Positions 1 to 7,382 of a stretch of 64,000 bases of DNA are shown piece after piece. The DNA comes from Dietzia natronolimnaea (GTDB taxonomy: Bacteria > Actinomycetota > Actinomycetes > Mycobacteriales > Mycobacteriaceae), in the NCBI RefSeq assembly GCF_002289575.1, contig NZ_NTGA01000011.1, forward strand, positions 1 through 64,000. The letters run 5' to 3'. The position numbers and the translations under genes were made by a program. Within the stretch, counting starts at the first letter, position 1. The number at the start of each line of letters is the position of its first letter. Below the pieces are notes generated by a model that was given only the letters and a program-made list of their open reading frames with translations, had not been told where the DNA came from and searched no databases.

Positions 1-154
1 GCTGCTGGTAGTCGCCGCGCTCGTGCTGGGTCTGGTCACCGCGGTGCAGAGGCGGTGCACCGGCGGGGTGCTGGGCCCCATCGTCACCCACGTGGTCTGG
101 TCGATGGTCATGCTGTTCGCGCTCTCACCGATATTCGACGCCGCGAGCGGGTAG
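1..154 (+). CDS. CPBP-family intramembrane metalloprotease, C-terminal end (partial)
   Basis: The frame is open from base 2 and stops with TAG at 152-154, leaving the last 50 residues of a membrane protein. The fragment has a hydrophobic helix (LLVVAALVLGLVTAV), a short basic loop, then GPIVTHVVW and a second hydrophobic stretch ending in ALSPIF. The 'G-P-I-V/xxH' arrangement ahead of the last helix is typical of the final conserved His motif of CPBP (Abi/CAAX-like) membrane proteases in actinobacteria. Substrate unknown. It converges on truA with only four bases between the stop codons. The start lies outside the window, so the family call rests on a short tail. Confidence 0.6.
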   Translation, partial: LLVVAALVLGLVTAVQRRCTGGVLGPIVTHVVWSMVMLFALSPIFDAASG

Positions 155-158
155 CCGC

Positions 159-1133
159 CTACCCCCCGCAGCACCCCGCCCCGGCGCCGGAGCTGCCATA
201 CGGGCCACGAGCCGAGCCGCGCTCCGGGCCGGGGCGCACCTCACGCGTGGTGAGATTCCGGGCCGCGAGATCGGCCTCCGCCGGGTAGTCCACCCCCACC
301 AGGGACAGCCCGCACGCGGGCGCGACGGGCACCGACGACGACCGCTGCGTCTCGCGCAGCAGCCCGGTGATCCACTCCTGGCCGCGCCGGCCCTCCCCCA
401 CGGCCATCACCGCACCCACCAGGCTGCGCACCATGGACCAGCAGAACGCATCCGCGCTCACCGACGCCGTCCACACCTCGGCCGCCCCGGGCGCGTCCGG
501 CCCGCGCGGATCCGGCTCGGCGCGCCAGTCGAAGCGCTGGAGCTCCCGGATCGTCGTGGCGCCCTCGCGACGACGACAGAACGCCGCGAAATCGTGCAGG
601 CCCAACAGCCGCGAGGACGCCTCGCGCACCGCGTCCAGGTCCGCAGGCCGCGTCCAGGCCGCGGTGTCGCGGGCGCGGGTCGGCTCGGGGCCCCACGGCG
701 CGGTGGTGAGCCGGTACTCGTAGTGGCGGCGCAGCGCCGAGAAGCGGGCGTCGAAGTCCCCGGGCGCCCACCGGGCGTCCATCACCGCGATGTCGGCGGG
801 CAGGAGCCGGGCGAGTCTGCGCACCAGCGCCTCGGGGCGCCCGTCGAACGACCGTTGGTCCAGCCACTCCGGGTCCACGTCGAGGTGGCACACCTGGGCC
901 CGGGCGTGGACCCCGGCGTCGGTGCGGCCGGCGACAGTCAGGGTCACGGGGTGGCGCAAGACGGTCCCGAGCTGCTCCTCCAGGACTCCGCACACCGTGC
1001 GCAGGCCGGGTTGCCGGGCCCACCCGGAGAAGTCGGTGCCGTCGTAGGCCACGTCCAGGCGGATCCGGCGGGTGGATGTGACGGTGGAGGTGTCGGTGGA
1101 TGTGTCGGCTGCGAACTCCGACGGGGTGATCAT
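159..1133 (-). CDS. truA: tRNA pseudouridine(38-40) synthase TruA
   Basis: Converts uridines 38-40 of the tRNA anticodon stem to pseudouridine in the cytoplasm. The 324-residue frame carries [19 protein letters not shown] near residue 25 and the catalytic-Asp motif [10 protein letters not shown] near residue 69, both diagnostic for TruA. ATG at 1133 is the only plausible start, although no clear Shine-Dalgarno precedes it. The first 20 residues include a Ser/Thr/Asp run (TDTSTVTST) encoded by short GTGGA-type repeats, and the last 25 residues are a Gly/Ser/Arg-rich tail beyond the domain. In mycobacteria truA directly follows rplQ. Here a plus-strand block separates them, so truA must have its own promoter. 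Confidence 0.93.
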   Translation of the reverse strand: MITPSEFAADTSTDTSTVTSTRRIRLDVAYDGTDFSGWARQPGLRTVCGVLEEQLGTVLRHPVTLTVAGRTDAGVHARAQVCHLDVDPEWLDQRSFDGRPEALVRRLARLLPADIAVMDARWAPGDFDARFSALRRHYEYRLTTAPWGPEPTRARDTAAWTRPADLDAVREASSRLLGLHDFAAFCRRREGATTIRELQRFDWRAEPDPRGPDAPGAAEVWTASVSADAFCWSMVRSLVGAVMAVGEGRRGQEWITGLLRETQRSSSVPVAPACGLSLVGVDYPAEADLAARNLTTREVRPGPERGSARGPYGSSGAGAGCCGG

Positions 1134-1180
1134 GACCGTCGACGCTAGCCCACCGGCCCCGGCCGTGGCAGGCTCGGGTC

Positions 1181-1717
1181 ATGCCGCGCCCCACCACCAG
1201 GACCGCGCTGCTCGAGGCGGCCGCCGGAGAGTACGAGCGGCTGCACCTCGCCCTCGGCCGGTTCGATCCCGGGGTACTGGCCGACCTCACCTGGGAGGCG
1301 GAGATCGAGGACACCTCCCGGCACCCGCGGGACGTGCTCACCCACATCCACGCCTGGCAGCTCCTGGCCCTGGGCTGGGCGGAGACGGCAGAAGCCGGTG
1401 GCACGCCTCAGGTCCCCGGGGAGGGGCGCACCTGGCGCGAGACCCCGATGATCAACGCCGAGATCCGCGAGCGCTACCTGGGCACCTCGTACGCCGACGC
1501 CGTCGAGCTCCTCGCCGGGAGCCACGCCCGGTGCCTCGCCGTGATCACCTCGCACTCCGACGACGAGCTCTTCACCCGGGGCCGCTACGCCTGGACCGGG
1601 AGCACCACCCTCGGCGCCTATTTCGTCTCCGCCACCTCGAGCCACTACGTGTGGGGCCGCAAGACCCTCCGTCGGATCCAGCGCGCACTGCCTGCGCGCT
1701 CGCTCCCTGGGCCATGA
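1181..1717 (+). CDS. ClbS/DfsB-family four-helix bundle protein
   Basis: A 178-residue protein of the DinB-like superfamily. Family traits visible here are DVLTHIHAWQLLALGW near residue 50, the INAEIRERY...TSYADAVELL segment in the middle, HSDDELFT near residue 125, and the C-terminal SATSSHYVWGRKTLR. ClbS, a family member, hydrolyses the genotoxin colibactin, and other members are uncharacterised, so only a general detoxification or hydrolase role can be suggested. ATG at 1181 is the first start in frame. The stop overlaps the next gene by four bases (ATGA), so the two are probably translated together. It is the first gene of a three-gene block on the strand opposite to the ribosomal genes. 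Confidence 0.75.
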   Translation: MPRPTTRTALLEAAAGEYERLHLALGRFDPGVLADLTWEAEIEDTSRHPRDVLTHIHAWQLLALGWAETAEAGGTPQVPGEGRTWRETPMINAEIRERYLGTSYADAVELLAGSHARCLAVITSHSDDELFTRGRYAWTGSTTLGAYFVSATSSHYVWGRKTLRRIQRALPARSLPGP

Positions 1718-2643
1718 GCGGCCACTCCGACGTCCTGCCGTGGCTGCGGGCGGCCGACCCCTCCACCACGTACCTCGCCGTGCGCGATCTGGAGGACCGC
1801 GACGACCCGGGGCTGCGGTCCGCCGTCGCCGGGTCCGGGGTGGGCGCGGCGTTGCTCGGGTACCGGCGTTCGGACGGGCACTGGGGATCCGGCTTCGCCG
1901 TGCCCCAGTGGACCAGCACCCACGACACGCTGCTCGAGCTCGCGGCGCTGGGCCTGGACCCCGGTGACCCCCGCGCGACCGCGTCCGTGCGGATGGTGCT
2001 GGAGGCCCCGAGGTGCGCCGACGGCGGCCTGCGCGTGAGCCCGAGCGCCCGCCGCAGCGACGTATGCATCAACGGCATGGCACTGACCTACTGCTGCCAC
2101 TTCGGGGCGGAGACCCCTCTGCTGGCCGGCGTGGTCGACGCGATCCTCGCCGAGCGGATGGCCGACGGCGGGTTCAACTGCCGGAGCACGCGCTTGGGCG
2201 CCACCCATTCCTCCGTGCACAGCACCACGAGCCTGATCGAGGGGTTCACCGCCTACCTCGCGGCCGGGCACGCGCATCGCGCCGACGAGGTCGCCGCGGC
2301 GCGGGCGGGGGCCGTCGAGTTCCTCCTCGTACACCGGTTGTTCCGTAGCCACCGGACCGGCCAGGTGATCCGCCCGGAGTTCACCCGGCTCCACTATCCC
2401 GCGCGGTGGCGATTCGACGTCCTGCGCGGCCTCGACGCCGTCACCGCGGCCGGTGTCGTCGACGACGAGCGGCTCTCCGACGGACTCGACATCCTCCGGC
2501 GGCGGCGCCGTGCCGACGGACGGTGGGCCGGAGCCCGCGGGTACCCCGGGACCACCCACGTCGAGTACCCGGCCTCCCGCGAGCCGAACCCGTGGATCAC
2601 CGTCATCGCACTGCGGATCCTGCGACGGGTCGGGGTGGACTGA
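1714..2643 (+). CDS. Prenyltransferase/squalene-cyclase-repeat-like protein
   Basis: A 309-residue protein made of alpha-alpha repeats: SDGHWGSGFAVPQWTSTHDT near residue 53, CADGGL near residue 100, MADGGFNCRST near residue 145, and RADGRWAG near residue 265. The recurring 'DG-x-W/F' turns resemble squalene-cyclase (QW-type) repeats. The chain is half the length of a true squalene-hopene cyclase and has no DxDD protonation motif, so it is unlikely to cyclise squalene. It could be a repeat scaffold or an uncharacterised hydrolase. The frame stays open far upstream, but ATG at 1714 overlapping the preceding stop (ATGA) is the natural start. Function not known. Confidence 0.7.
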   Translation: MSGHSDVLPWLRAADPSTTYLAVRDLEDRDDPGLRSAVAGSGVGAALLGYRRSDGHWGSGFAVPQWTSTHDTLLELAALGLDPGDPRATASVRMVLEAPRCADGGLRVSPSARRSDVCINGMALTYCCHFGAETPLLAGVVDAILAERMADGGFNCRSTRLGATHSSVHSTTSLIEGFTAYLAAGHAHRADEVAAARAGAVEFLLVHRLFRSHRTGQVIRPEFTRLHYPARWRFDVLRGLDAVTAAGVVDDERLSDGLDILRRRRRADGRWAGARGYPGTTHVEYPASREPNPWITVIALRILRRVGVD

Positions 2644-2677
2644 AACGCGCCCGGCGGAACTCGTCCAGGATGGAGGT

Positions 2678-3589
2678 ATGCAGCCTCCCCGCCTCGCAAC
2701 CCCCGTCGCAAAGCCCGTCGCCGTCCTCGTCACCGCCCTCACCGCCGCCTCCCTGCTTGGGGCGTGCGCCGCCGACGACGAGGGGACCGCCGACGGCGTG
2801 CCGACCGCAGTCACCGACCTCGACCCCGAGGCCGGCCCGACGTACGCCCGCTACGTGGCCCTGGGCGACTCGTTCGCCGCCCTCGGCGCCACCGACGCCC
2901 CCACCAGTGGGCCCGACCGGTGCCTGCGGTCCACTGCGAACTACGCGTCCCTCCTCGCCGAGCGCCGGGACGTGGGAGAACTCGTCGACGTGACGTGTGG
3001 CGGCGCGGAGACGACCGACATGACCGAACCCCAGATCCCCGAGACGCCGCCCCAGTTCGACGCACTGACCCCCGACACGGACCTGGTGACCCTCTCGATC
3101 GGCGGGAACGACATCGGATTCGGCGCGATGGTGGGATGCATCGTCCAGACCCCGCGGGCGGAGACCGGGGCGCCGTGCCGCGACCGCCTCGAGTCCACGG
3201 TGACCGACCAGCTCGACGCGCTCGGCGACCGGCTGGACCGGGTGTACGACGGGATCCGCGACCGCTCCCCCGACGCGCGGGTCGTCACCACCGCCTACCT
3301 GCCGCTGGTCCCCGACGACGGCGGGTGCGAGTTCGTCTCCGGGATGAGCCCCGGGGACGTCGCCTGGACCCGGCACGTGACCGAGCGGATCAACCTGATC
3401 GTCTCGGACGCCGCCGACCGCGCGGGCGCGGACGTCGTGCTGCCCGAGGACGCCGACGAACGGAGCGCCTGCGCACCCGCCACGGAGCGGTACACCGACT
3501 TCACCGGGCAGGAGACGGGGTCGCACCCGATGCACCCGACGCAGGCGGGCCACGCGGCGATGGCGGAGGCCGTCGGCGCGGTGCTGTGA
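2678..3589 (+). CDS. SGNH/GDSL-type esterase/lipase, predicted lipoprotein
   Basis: A 303-residue secreted esterase. Residues 10-30 form a signal peptide ending in the lipobox LLGAC, so Cys30 is the likely lipidation site and the enzyme would be anchored outside the membrane. Block I is YVALGDSFAALG with nucleophile Ser65. Block III is SIGGND near residue 141. The C-terminal HPMHPTQAGH supplies His286, with His283 where many relatives carry the Asp of DxxH, so it may work as a Ser-His dyad like some actinobacterial SGNH esterases. A GGAGG lies only one base ahead of ATG 2678, which is unusually tight. Substrate unknown; a lipid ester is likely. A strong bidirectional terminator follows. Confidence 0.88.
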   Translation: MQPPRLATPVAKPVAVLVTALTAASLLGACAADDEGTADGVPTAVTDLDPEAGPTYARYVALGDSFAALGATDAPTSGPDRCLRSTANYASLLAERRDVGELVDVTCGGAETTDMTEPQIPETPPQFDALTPDTDLVTLSIGGNDIGFGAMVGCIVQTPRAETGAPCRDRLESTVTDQLDALGDRLDRVYDGIRDRSPDARVVTTAYLPLVPDDGGCEFVSGMSPGDVAWTRHVTERINLIVSDAADRAGADVVLPEDADERSACAPATERYTDFTGQETGSHPMHPTQAGHAAMAEAVGAVL

Positions 3590-3628
3590 ACGACGGGGCT
3601 CAGAACGACGGTGCTCTGAACGACGACG

Positions 3629-3667
3629 GGGGCCCCGCCCTCCGCATGACGCGGTGGGCGGGGCCCC
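3629..3667. terminator. Bidirectional terminator between SGNH lipase and rplQ
   Basis: Perfect 12-bp inverted repeat (3629-3640 with 3656-3667, GGGGCCCCGCCC type), extended by four more pairs (CCGC/GCGG) inside one T-T mismatch, closing on the five-base loop ATGAC. It lies between the convergent stops of the SGNH gene and rplQ. No clear U-tract is present, as is common in actinobacteria. Confidence 0.8.
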
Positions 3668-3703
3668 TCACACCGGATCCGGGACGGATCGGGCCTCGGT
3701 GAC

Positions 3704-4300
3704 TCAGGCCTTGTCGGTGTCCTCGCTGGTGGCGTGGGTCGTGTCCTCGGAGACGGCGTCGGCGGTCTCCTCGGCGGTGTCCACGTCGGCGTCGTCCGCG
3801 GCCTCGACCTGATCGGCGATCGGGCTGTTGGCCTCGGCCTCGGCAGTCACCTCGTCCGTGCTCTCCTCGGCGGGCTCGGCCGGGGCCGTGGCCGCCTTGG
3901 AGGCGGCGGCACGGGTGGCACGGGAGGCCTCGGCGGAGGCCAGCTCCTCGGTGACGAGCGCGATCATCGCCATGGGAGCGTTGTCGCCCTTGCGGTTCTC
4001 GAGCTTGACGATCCGGGTGTAGCCGCCATCGCGGTTCGCGGCCCGGGGGCCGATCTCGGCGAACAGCTTGTGCAGGACGTCCTTGTCGCGGATGACCTTG
4101 GCGGCCTCACGACGGTCGGCCAGCGTGCCACGACGGGCCTTGGTGATGAGCTTCTCCGCGTACGGACGCAGCAGCTTCGCCTTGGTCTCCGTGGTGCGGA
4201 TCGCATCGTGCTCGAACAGCTGGGTGGCCAGGTTCGAGAGGATGAGCCGCTGGTGGGAAGCGGATCCGCCGAGGCGGGCGCCCTTCTTGGGCTTGGGCAT
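3704..4300 (-). CDS. rplQ: 50S ribosomal protein L17
   Basis: Structural protein of the large subunit near the exit tunnel. The first 120 residues are canonical L17 ([18 protein letters not shown] start, then [29 protein letters not shown] in two parts). Residues about 125-198 form an Ala/Glu/Asp/Thr-rich acidic tail, similar in kind to the extension seen in mycobacterial L17 but longer. It is the last gene of the rpsM-rpsK-rpsD-rpoA-rplQ run, 34 bases after rpoA. The tail is probably disordered and solvent-exposed. Confidence 0.96.
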   Translation of the reverse strand: MPKPKKGARLGGSASHQRLILSNLATQLFEHDAIRTTETKAKLLRPYAEKLITKARRGTLADRREAAKVIRDKDVLHKLFAEIGPRAANRDGGYTRIVKLENRKGDNAPMAMIALVTEELASAEASRATRAAASKAATAPAEPAEESTDEVTAEAEANSPIADQVEAADDADVDTAEETADAVSEDTTHATSEDTDKA

Positions 4301-4334
4301 CAGATTCTCCTAGGAATGGTGTGCTGAGAGCTCG

Positions 4335-5369
4335 TCAGAGCTGCTCGGTCTCGGCGTAATCCTCGCCACCCTCGTCGGTCCACGTGCCGGTCTCGGCGTC
4401 GTAACCGGCGACCGAGGCGGGATCGAACCCGGGGGGCGCATCCTTGAGCGACAGGCCGAGCTCCACGAGCTTGACCTTGACCTCGTCGATCGACTTCTGA
4501 CCGAAGTTGCGGATGTCGAGCAGGTCGGACTCGCTGCGCGCCACGAGCTCGCCCACGGTGTGGACTCCCTCGCGCTTGAGGCAGTTGTAGGACCGGACGG
4601 ACAGGTCCAGGTCGTCGATCGGCATCCCGTAGGCGGCGATGTGATCGGCCTCGGCCGGGCTGGGCCCGATCTCGATGCCCTCGGCCTCGTCGTTGAGCTC
4701 CCGCGCCAGGCCGAAGAGCTCGACCAGGGTCTTGCCGGCGGACGCCAGGGCGTCACGCGCGGTGATCGAGTTCTTGGTCTCGACGTCGAGGACCAGGCGG
4801 TCGAAGTCCGTGCGCTGGTGCACACGGGTGGCCTCGACCTTGTAGGTCACCTTGAGCACGGGCGAGTAGATCGAGTCGACCGGGATGCGGCCGATCTCGT
4901 GTCCCGCGTCCTTGTTGAGCCCGGCGGGGACGTATCCGCGACCGCGCTCGACGACCAGCTCGATCTCCAGGCGCCCCTTCTCGTTGAGGGTGGCGATGTG
5001 CAGGTCCGGGTTGTGCACCTCGACGCCCGCGGGCGGGACGATGTCGCCGGCGGTGACGGCGCCCGGGCCCTGCTTCTTGAGGTACATGGTGACCGGCTCG
5101 TCCTCGACGGACGAGACGACCAGTCCCTTGAGGTTCAGGATGATGTCGGTGACATCCTCCTTGACACCCGGCACGGTGGTGAACTCGTGCAGGACACCCT
5201 CGATGCGGATGCTGGTCACGGCCGCGCCCGGGATGGACGACAGCAGCGTGCGACGCAGCGAGTTCCCGATGGTGTAGCCGAAACCGGGCTCGAGGGGCTC
5301 GAGCACGAACCGCGAGCGGTTCTCGGAGACGACCTCCTCGGTGAGGGTGGGCCGCTGGGAGATGAGCAT
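4335..5369 (-). CDS. rpoA: DNA-directed RNA polymerase subunit alpha
   Basis: Alpha subunit (344 residues). The N-terminal domain dimerises and nucleates core RNA polymerase assembly: [24 protein letters not shown] near residue 26 in family form, and [16 protein letters not shown] near residue 107. The C-terminal domain (about 245-315) binds UP elements and activators: [22 protein letters not shown] and [12 protein letters not shown]. The acidic tail after residue 320 is usual in actinobacteria. ATG 5369 gives the standard [13 protein letters not shown] start. A perfect 17-bp hairpin lies in the 106-base space between rpsD and this gene. Confidence 0.97.
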   Translation of the reverse strand: MLISQRPTLTEEVVSENRSRFVLEPLEPGFGYTIGNSLRRTLLSSIPGAAVTSIRIEGVLHEFTTVPGVKEDVTDIILNLKGLVVSSVEDEPVTMYLKKQGPGAVTAGDIVPPAGVEVHNPDLHIATLNEKGRLEIELVVERGRGYVPAGLNKDAGHEIGRIPVDSIYSPVLKVTYKVEATRVHQRTDFDRLVLDVETKNSITARDALASAGKTLVELFGLARELNDEAEGIEIGPSPAEADHIAAYGMPIDDLDLSVRSYNCLKREGVHTVGELVARSESDLLDIRNFGQKSIDEVKVKLVELGLSLKDAPPGFDPASVAGYDAETGTWTDEGGEDYAETEQL

Positions 5370-5423
5370 GTGCTACCTCTTTCGATTCTCGGCGTCCGCT
5401 ATTTGACGCCGTAGTAACCCACC

Positions 5424-5462
5424 GTCGCCGGGAGGGCCGCGGTGTGCGGCCCTCCCGGCGAC
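5424..5462 (-). terminator. 17-bp perfect hairpin between rpsD and rpoA
   Basis: 5424-5440 and 5446-5462 are exact inverted complements around the loop GGTGT. The stem is GC-rich and lies 13 bases after the rpsD stop and 54 bases before the rpoA start. There is no U-tract on the rpoA side. It may be a partial terminator or an RNA-processing/stability element that sets rpsD:rpoA stoichiometry. A complete stop is unlikely unless rpoA has its own promoter, for which there is little room. Confidence 0.6.
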
Positions 5463-5475
5463 GAGGGAGGACGGA

Positions 5476-6081
5476 TCACTTCGAGTAGAACTCGACGATC
5501 AACTGCTCCTGCAGCGGCACGTCGATCTGCGCGCGCTCGGGAAGCTGGTGCACGAGGATGCGGAGCGTCGTGGGGACGACCTGCAGCCACGCCGGGACGG
5601 GACGCTCGCCGAGGCTCTCCTGGGCGATCTCGAACCAGTCCATCTTGGTGGACTTGGGCCGGACGTCGATGATGTCGTACTGCGAGACCCGGTAGCTCGG
5701 GACGGTCACCTTCTGGTCGTTGACCCGGAAGTGGCCGTGGTTCACGAGCTGACGTGCCTGACGACGCGTCTGCGCGAGACCCGCGCGGTACACGACGTTG
5801 TCCAGACGCGACTCCAGGAGCTGGAGGAGGTTCTCGCCGGTCTTGCCGCCGCGGCGGTGAGCCTCGGCGTAGTAGCGACGGAACTGCTTCTCCATCACGC
5901 CGTAGGTGAAGCGGGCCTTCTGCTTCTCCTGCAGCTGTGTGCGGTACTCGGACTCCTTGATCCGCGCGCGGCCGTGATGGCCGGGCGGGAAGGGCCGACG
6001 TTCGAATGCGGTGTCCCCACCGACGAGGTCCACGCCCAGACGGCGGGACTTACGGGTGACGGGGCCGGTGTAACGTGCCAT
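5476..6081 (-). CDS. rpsD: 30S ribosomal protein S4
   Basis: Primary 16S rRNA-binding protein that starts small-subunit assembly. In many bacteria it is also the repressor of the alpha operon. The 201 residues begin MARYTGPVTRKSRRLGVD and contain the S4 RNA-binding domain (LESRLDNVVYRAGLA and LVNHGHFRVNDQKV) from about residue 92. It is of the zinc-free type: the N-terminal Cys cluster of zinc S4 is absent. It starts 22 bases after the rpsK stop and is followed by the rpsD-rpoA hairpin. Confidence 0.97.
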   Translation of the reverse strand: MARYTGPVTRKSRRLGVDLVGGDTAFERRPFPPGHHGRARIKESEYRTQLQEKQKARFTYGVMEKQFRRYYAEAHRRGGKTGENLLQLLESRLDNVVYRAGLAQTRRQARQLVNHGHFRVNDQKVTVPSYRVSQYDIIDVRPKSTKMDWFEIAQESLGERPVPAWLQVVPTTLRILVHQLPERAQIDVPLQEQLIVEFYSK

Positions 6082-6103
6082 GGTTCTCTACGTTCCTTCC
6101 GGC

Positions 6104-6511
6104 TCAGACTCGACGCCGCTTGGGCGGACGACAGCCGTTGTGGGGCTGGGGGGTGACATCGGAGATCGTGCCCACCTCGAGGCCGGCGGCCTGGAGTGAA
6201 CGGATGGCGGTCTCCCGGCCCGAACCCGGGCCCTTGACAAAGACGTCGACCTTCTTCATGCCGTGCTCCTGCGCCTTGCGGGCCGCGTTCTCGGCGGCGA
6301 GCTGGGCGGCGAAGGGCGTCGACTTGCGCGAGCCCTTGAAGCCGACGTGGCCCGAGGACGCCCAGGCCAGAACGGCACCGGACGGATCGGTGATCGAGAC
6401 GATCGTGTTGTTGAACGTGCTCTTGATGTGGGCCTGGCCGTGAGCGACGTTCTTCTTCTCCCTGCGACGGCCCGTCTTCTTGGGGCCCGCAGCGCGTGAC
6501 TTGGGGGGCAT
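6104..6511 (-). CDS. rpsK: 30S ribosomal protein S11
   Basis: Platform protein of the 30S subunit that contacts mRNA and the 3' end of 16S rRNA. The 135 residues include [20 protein letters not shown] near residue 24, [15 protein letters not shown] near residue 85 and the conserved C-terminus [20 protein letters not shown]. Its ATG overlaps the rpsM stop by one base (TAATG), indicating translational coupling. Confidence 0.97.
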   Translation of the reverse strand: MPPKSRAAGPKKTGRRREKKNVAHGQAHIKSTFNNTIVSITDPSGAVLAWASSGHVGFKGSRKSTPFAAQLAAENAARKAQEHGMKKVDVFVKGPGSGRETAIRSLQAAGLEVGTISDVTPQPHNGCRPPKRRRV

Positions 6512-6879
6512 TACTTCTTCTTTCCGGCGACGGTCTTCTTCGGACCCTTACGGGACCGGGCGTTGGTCTTGGTGCGCTGTCCGCGGACGGGCAGACCCCG
6601 GCGGTGGCGGATGCCCTGGTAGCTGCCGATCTCGATCTTCCGGCGGATGTCGCCCTGGATCTCACGGCGGAGGTCACCCTCGACCTTGTAGTTGCCTTCG
6701 ATGTCGTCTCGAAGGACGGTCAGCTGCTCGTCGGTGAGGTCCTTGGTCCGCAGATCCGGGCTGATGCCGGTCCGCTCGAGGATCTCGACGGCCCGCGTGC
6801 GACCGATGCCGAAAATGTAGGTGAGCGCGATCTCCATACGCTTGTCGCGTGGGAGATCGACGCCGGCAAGACGTGCCAT
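6511..6879 (-). CDS. rpsM: 30S ribosomal protein S13
   Basis: Head protein of the 30S subunit that contacts the P-site tRNA and the large subunit (bridge B1). The 122 residues show [20 protein letters not shown], the helix-two-turn-helix region ending in [17 protein letters not shown] near residue 90, and a basic tail ending [12 protein letters not shown] 168-base gap separates it from infA. In most actinobacteria that gap holds rpmJ, which is not present here. Confidence 0.97.
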   Translation of the reverse strand: MARLAGVDLPRDKRMEIALTYIFGIGRTRAVEILERTGISPDLRTKDLTDEQLTVLRDDIEGNYKVEGDLRREIQGDIRRKIEIGSYQGIRHRRGLPVRGQRTKTNARSRKGPKKTVAGKKK

Positions 6880-7047
6880 GTGGCGTTTCTCTTTCGTCGT
6901 GCGGTAGGTCTGCTCCCCGACCGTCCCCGCTGGCGCATGGTCATCTCACGATGAGCATCCGTCCGGGGCCCTGGCCTCCGCATCCAGGGGTGTGGTACCC
7001 GCCTCACCGGCGATCCGGGAGGCGGCTGGTACGGGGAGTTGAGCGAT
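6880..7047. other. infA-rpsM spacer lacking rpmJ
   Basis: This 168-base spacer is where actinobacteria such as M. tuberculosis carry rpmJ (L36, about 37 codons). I find no start followed by an L36-like MKVKPSVK frame and no CxxC...C...H pattern on either strand. The space holds only GC-rich sequence and the rpsM ribosome-binding region. Confidence 0.75.
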
Positions 7048-7269
7048 TTACTTGTAGCGGTAGACGATCCGACCGCGGGTGAGGTCGTACGGCGACAGCT
7101 CGACGACCACGCGGTCCTCGGGCAGGATGCGGATGTAGTGCTGCCGCATCTTCCCACTGATGTGCGCCAGGACCTTGTGTCCGTTCTCGAGCTCGACGCG
7201 GAACATTGCGTTCGGCAACGGCTCGACAACCCGGCCCTCGACCTCGATGGCTCCGTCTTTCTTTGCCAT
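7048..7269 (-). CDS. infA: Translation initiation factor IF-1
   Basis: Single S1-type OB-fold domain (73 residues) that occupies the A site during initiation. The sequence [34 protein letters not shown] and the ending [13 protein letters not shown] are textbook IF-1. ATG at 7269 is chosen because family members begin MAKKD; twelve more codons are open upstream but carry no family similarity. A -35/-10 promoter pair lies about 75 bases upstream, so this gene begins the infA-rpsM-rpsK-rpsD-rpoA-rplQ transcript. Confidence 0.97.
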   Translation of the reverse strand: MAKKDGAIEVEGRVVEPLPNAMFRVELENGHKVLAHISGKMRQHYIRILPEDRVVVELSPYDLTRGRIVYRYK

Positions 7270-7345
7270 GCTGGTAACGGTCCTCCACGATTCCCCGGAT
7301 GTCATCTACCGGATTCTGGTGCACTGGTGGGCACACCGACGTATA

Positions 7346-7375
7346 AGCCTACGTCAGTGCGCGGTGCAGTGCCAA
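7346..7375 (-). promoter_or_regulatory. Predicted promoter of the infA-rpsM-rpoA operon
   Basis: Reading the minus strand: TTGGCA (7370-7375), an 18-base spacer, then TAGGCT (7346-7351), about 75 bases ahead of the infA ATG. This is a good SigA-type match for an actinobacterium. It lies between the lipase stop (7383) and infA, as expected if the lipase gene separates two ribosomal transcripts. Confidence 0.55.
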
Positions 7376-7382
7376 TCGGAGG

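Noticed and set aside
1714-2643. Calling this gene a squalene-hopene cyclase
   Set aside because: It is half the normal length and lacks the DxDD motif; only the repeat architecture is similar.
1181-3667. Plus-strand block as a mobile element or prophage remnant
   Set aside because: No transposase, integrase, terminal repeats or tRNA site is visible, and base composition looks like the surroundings.
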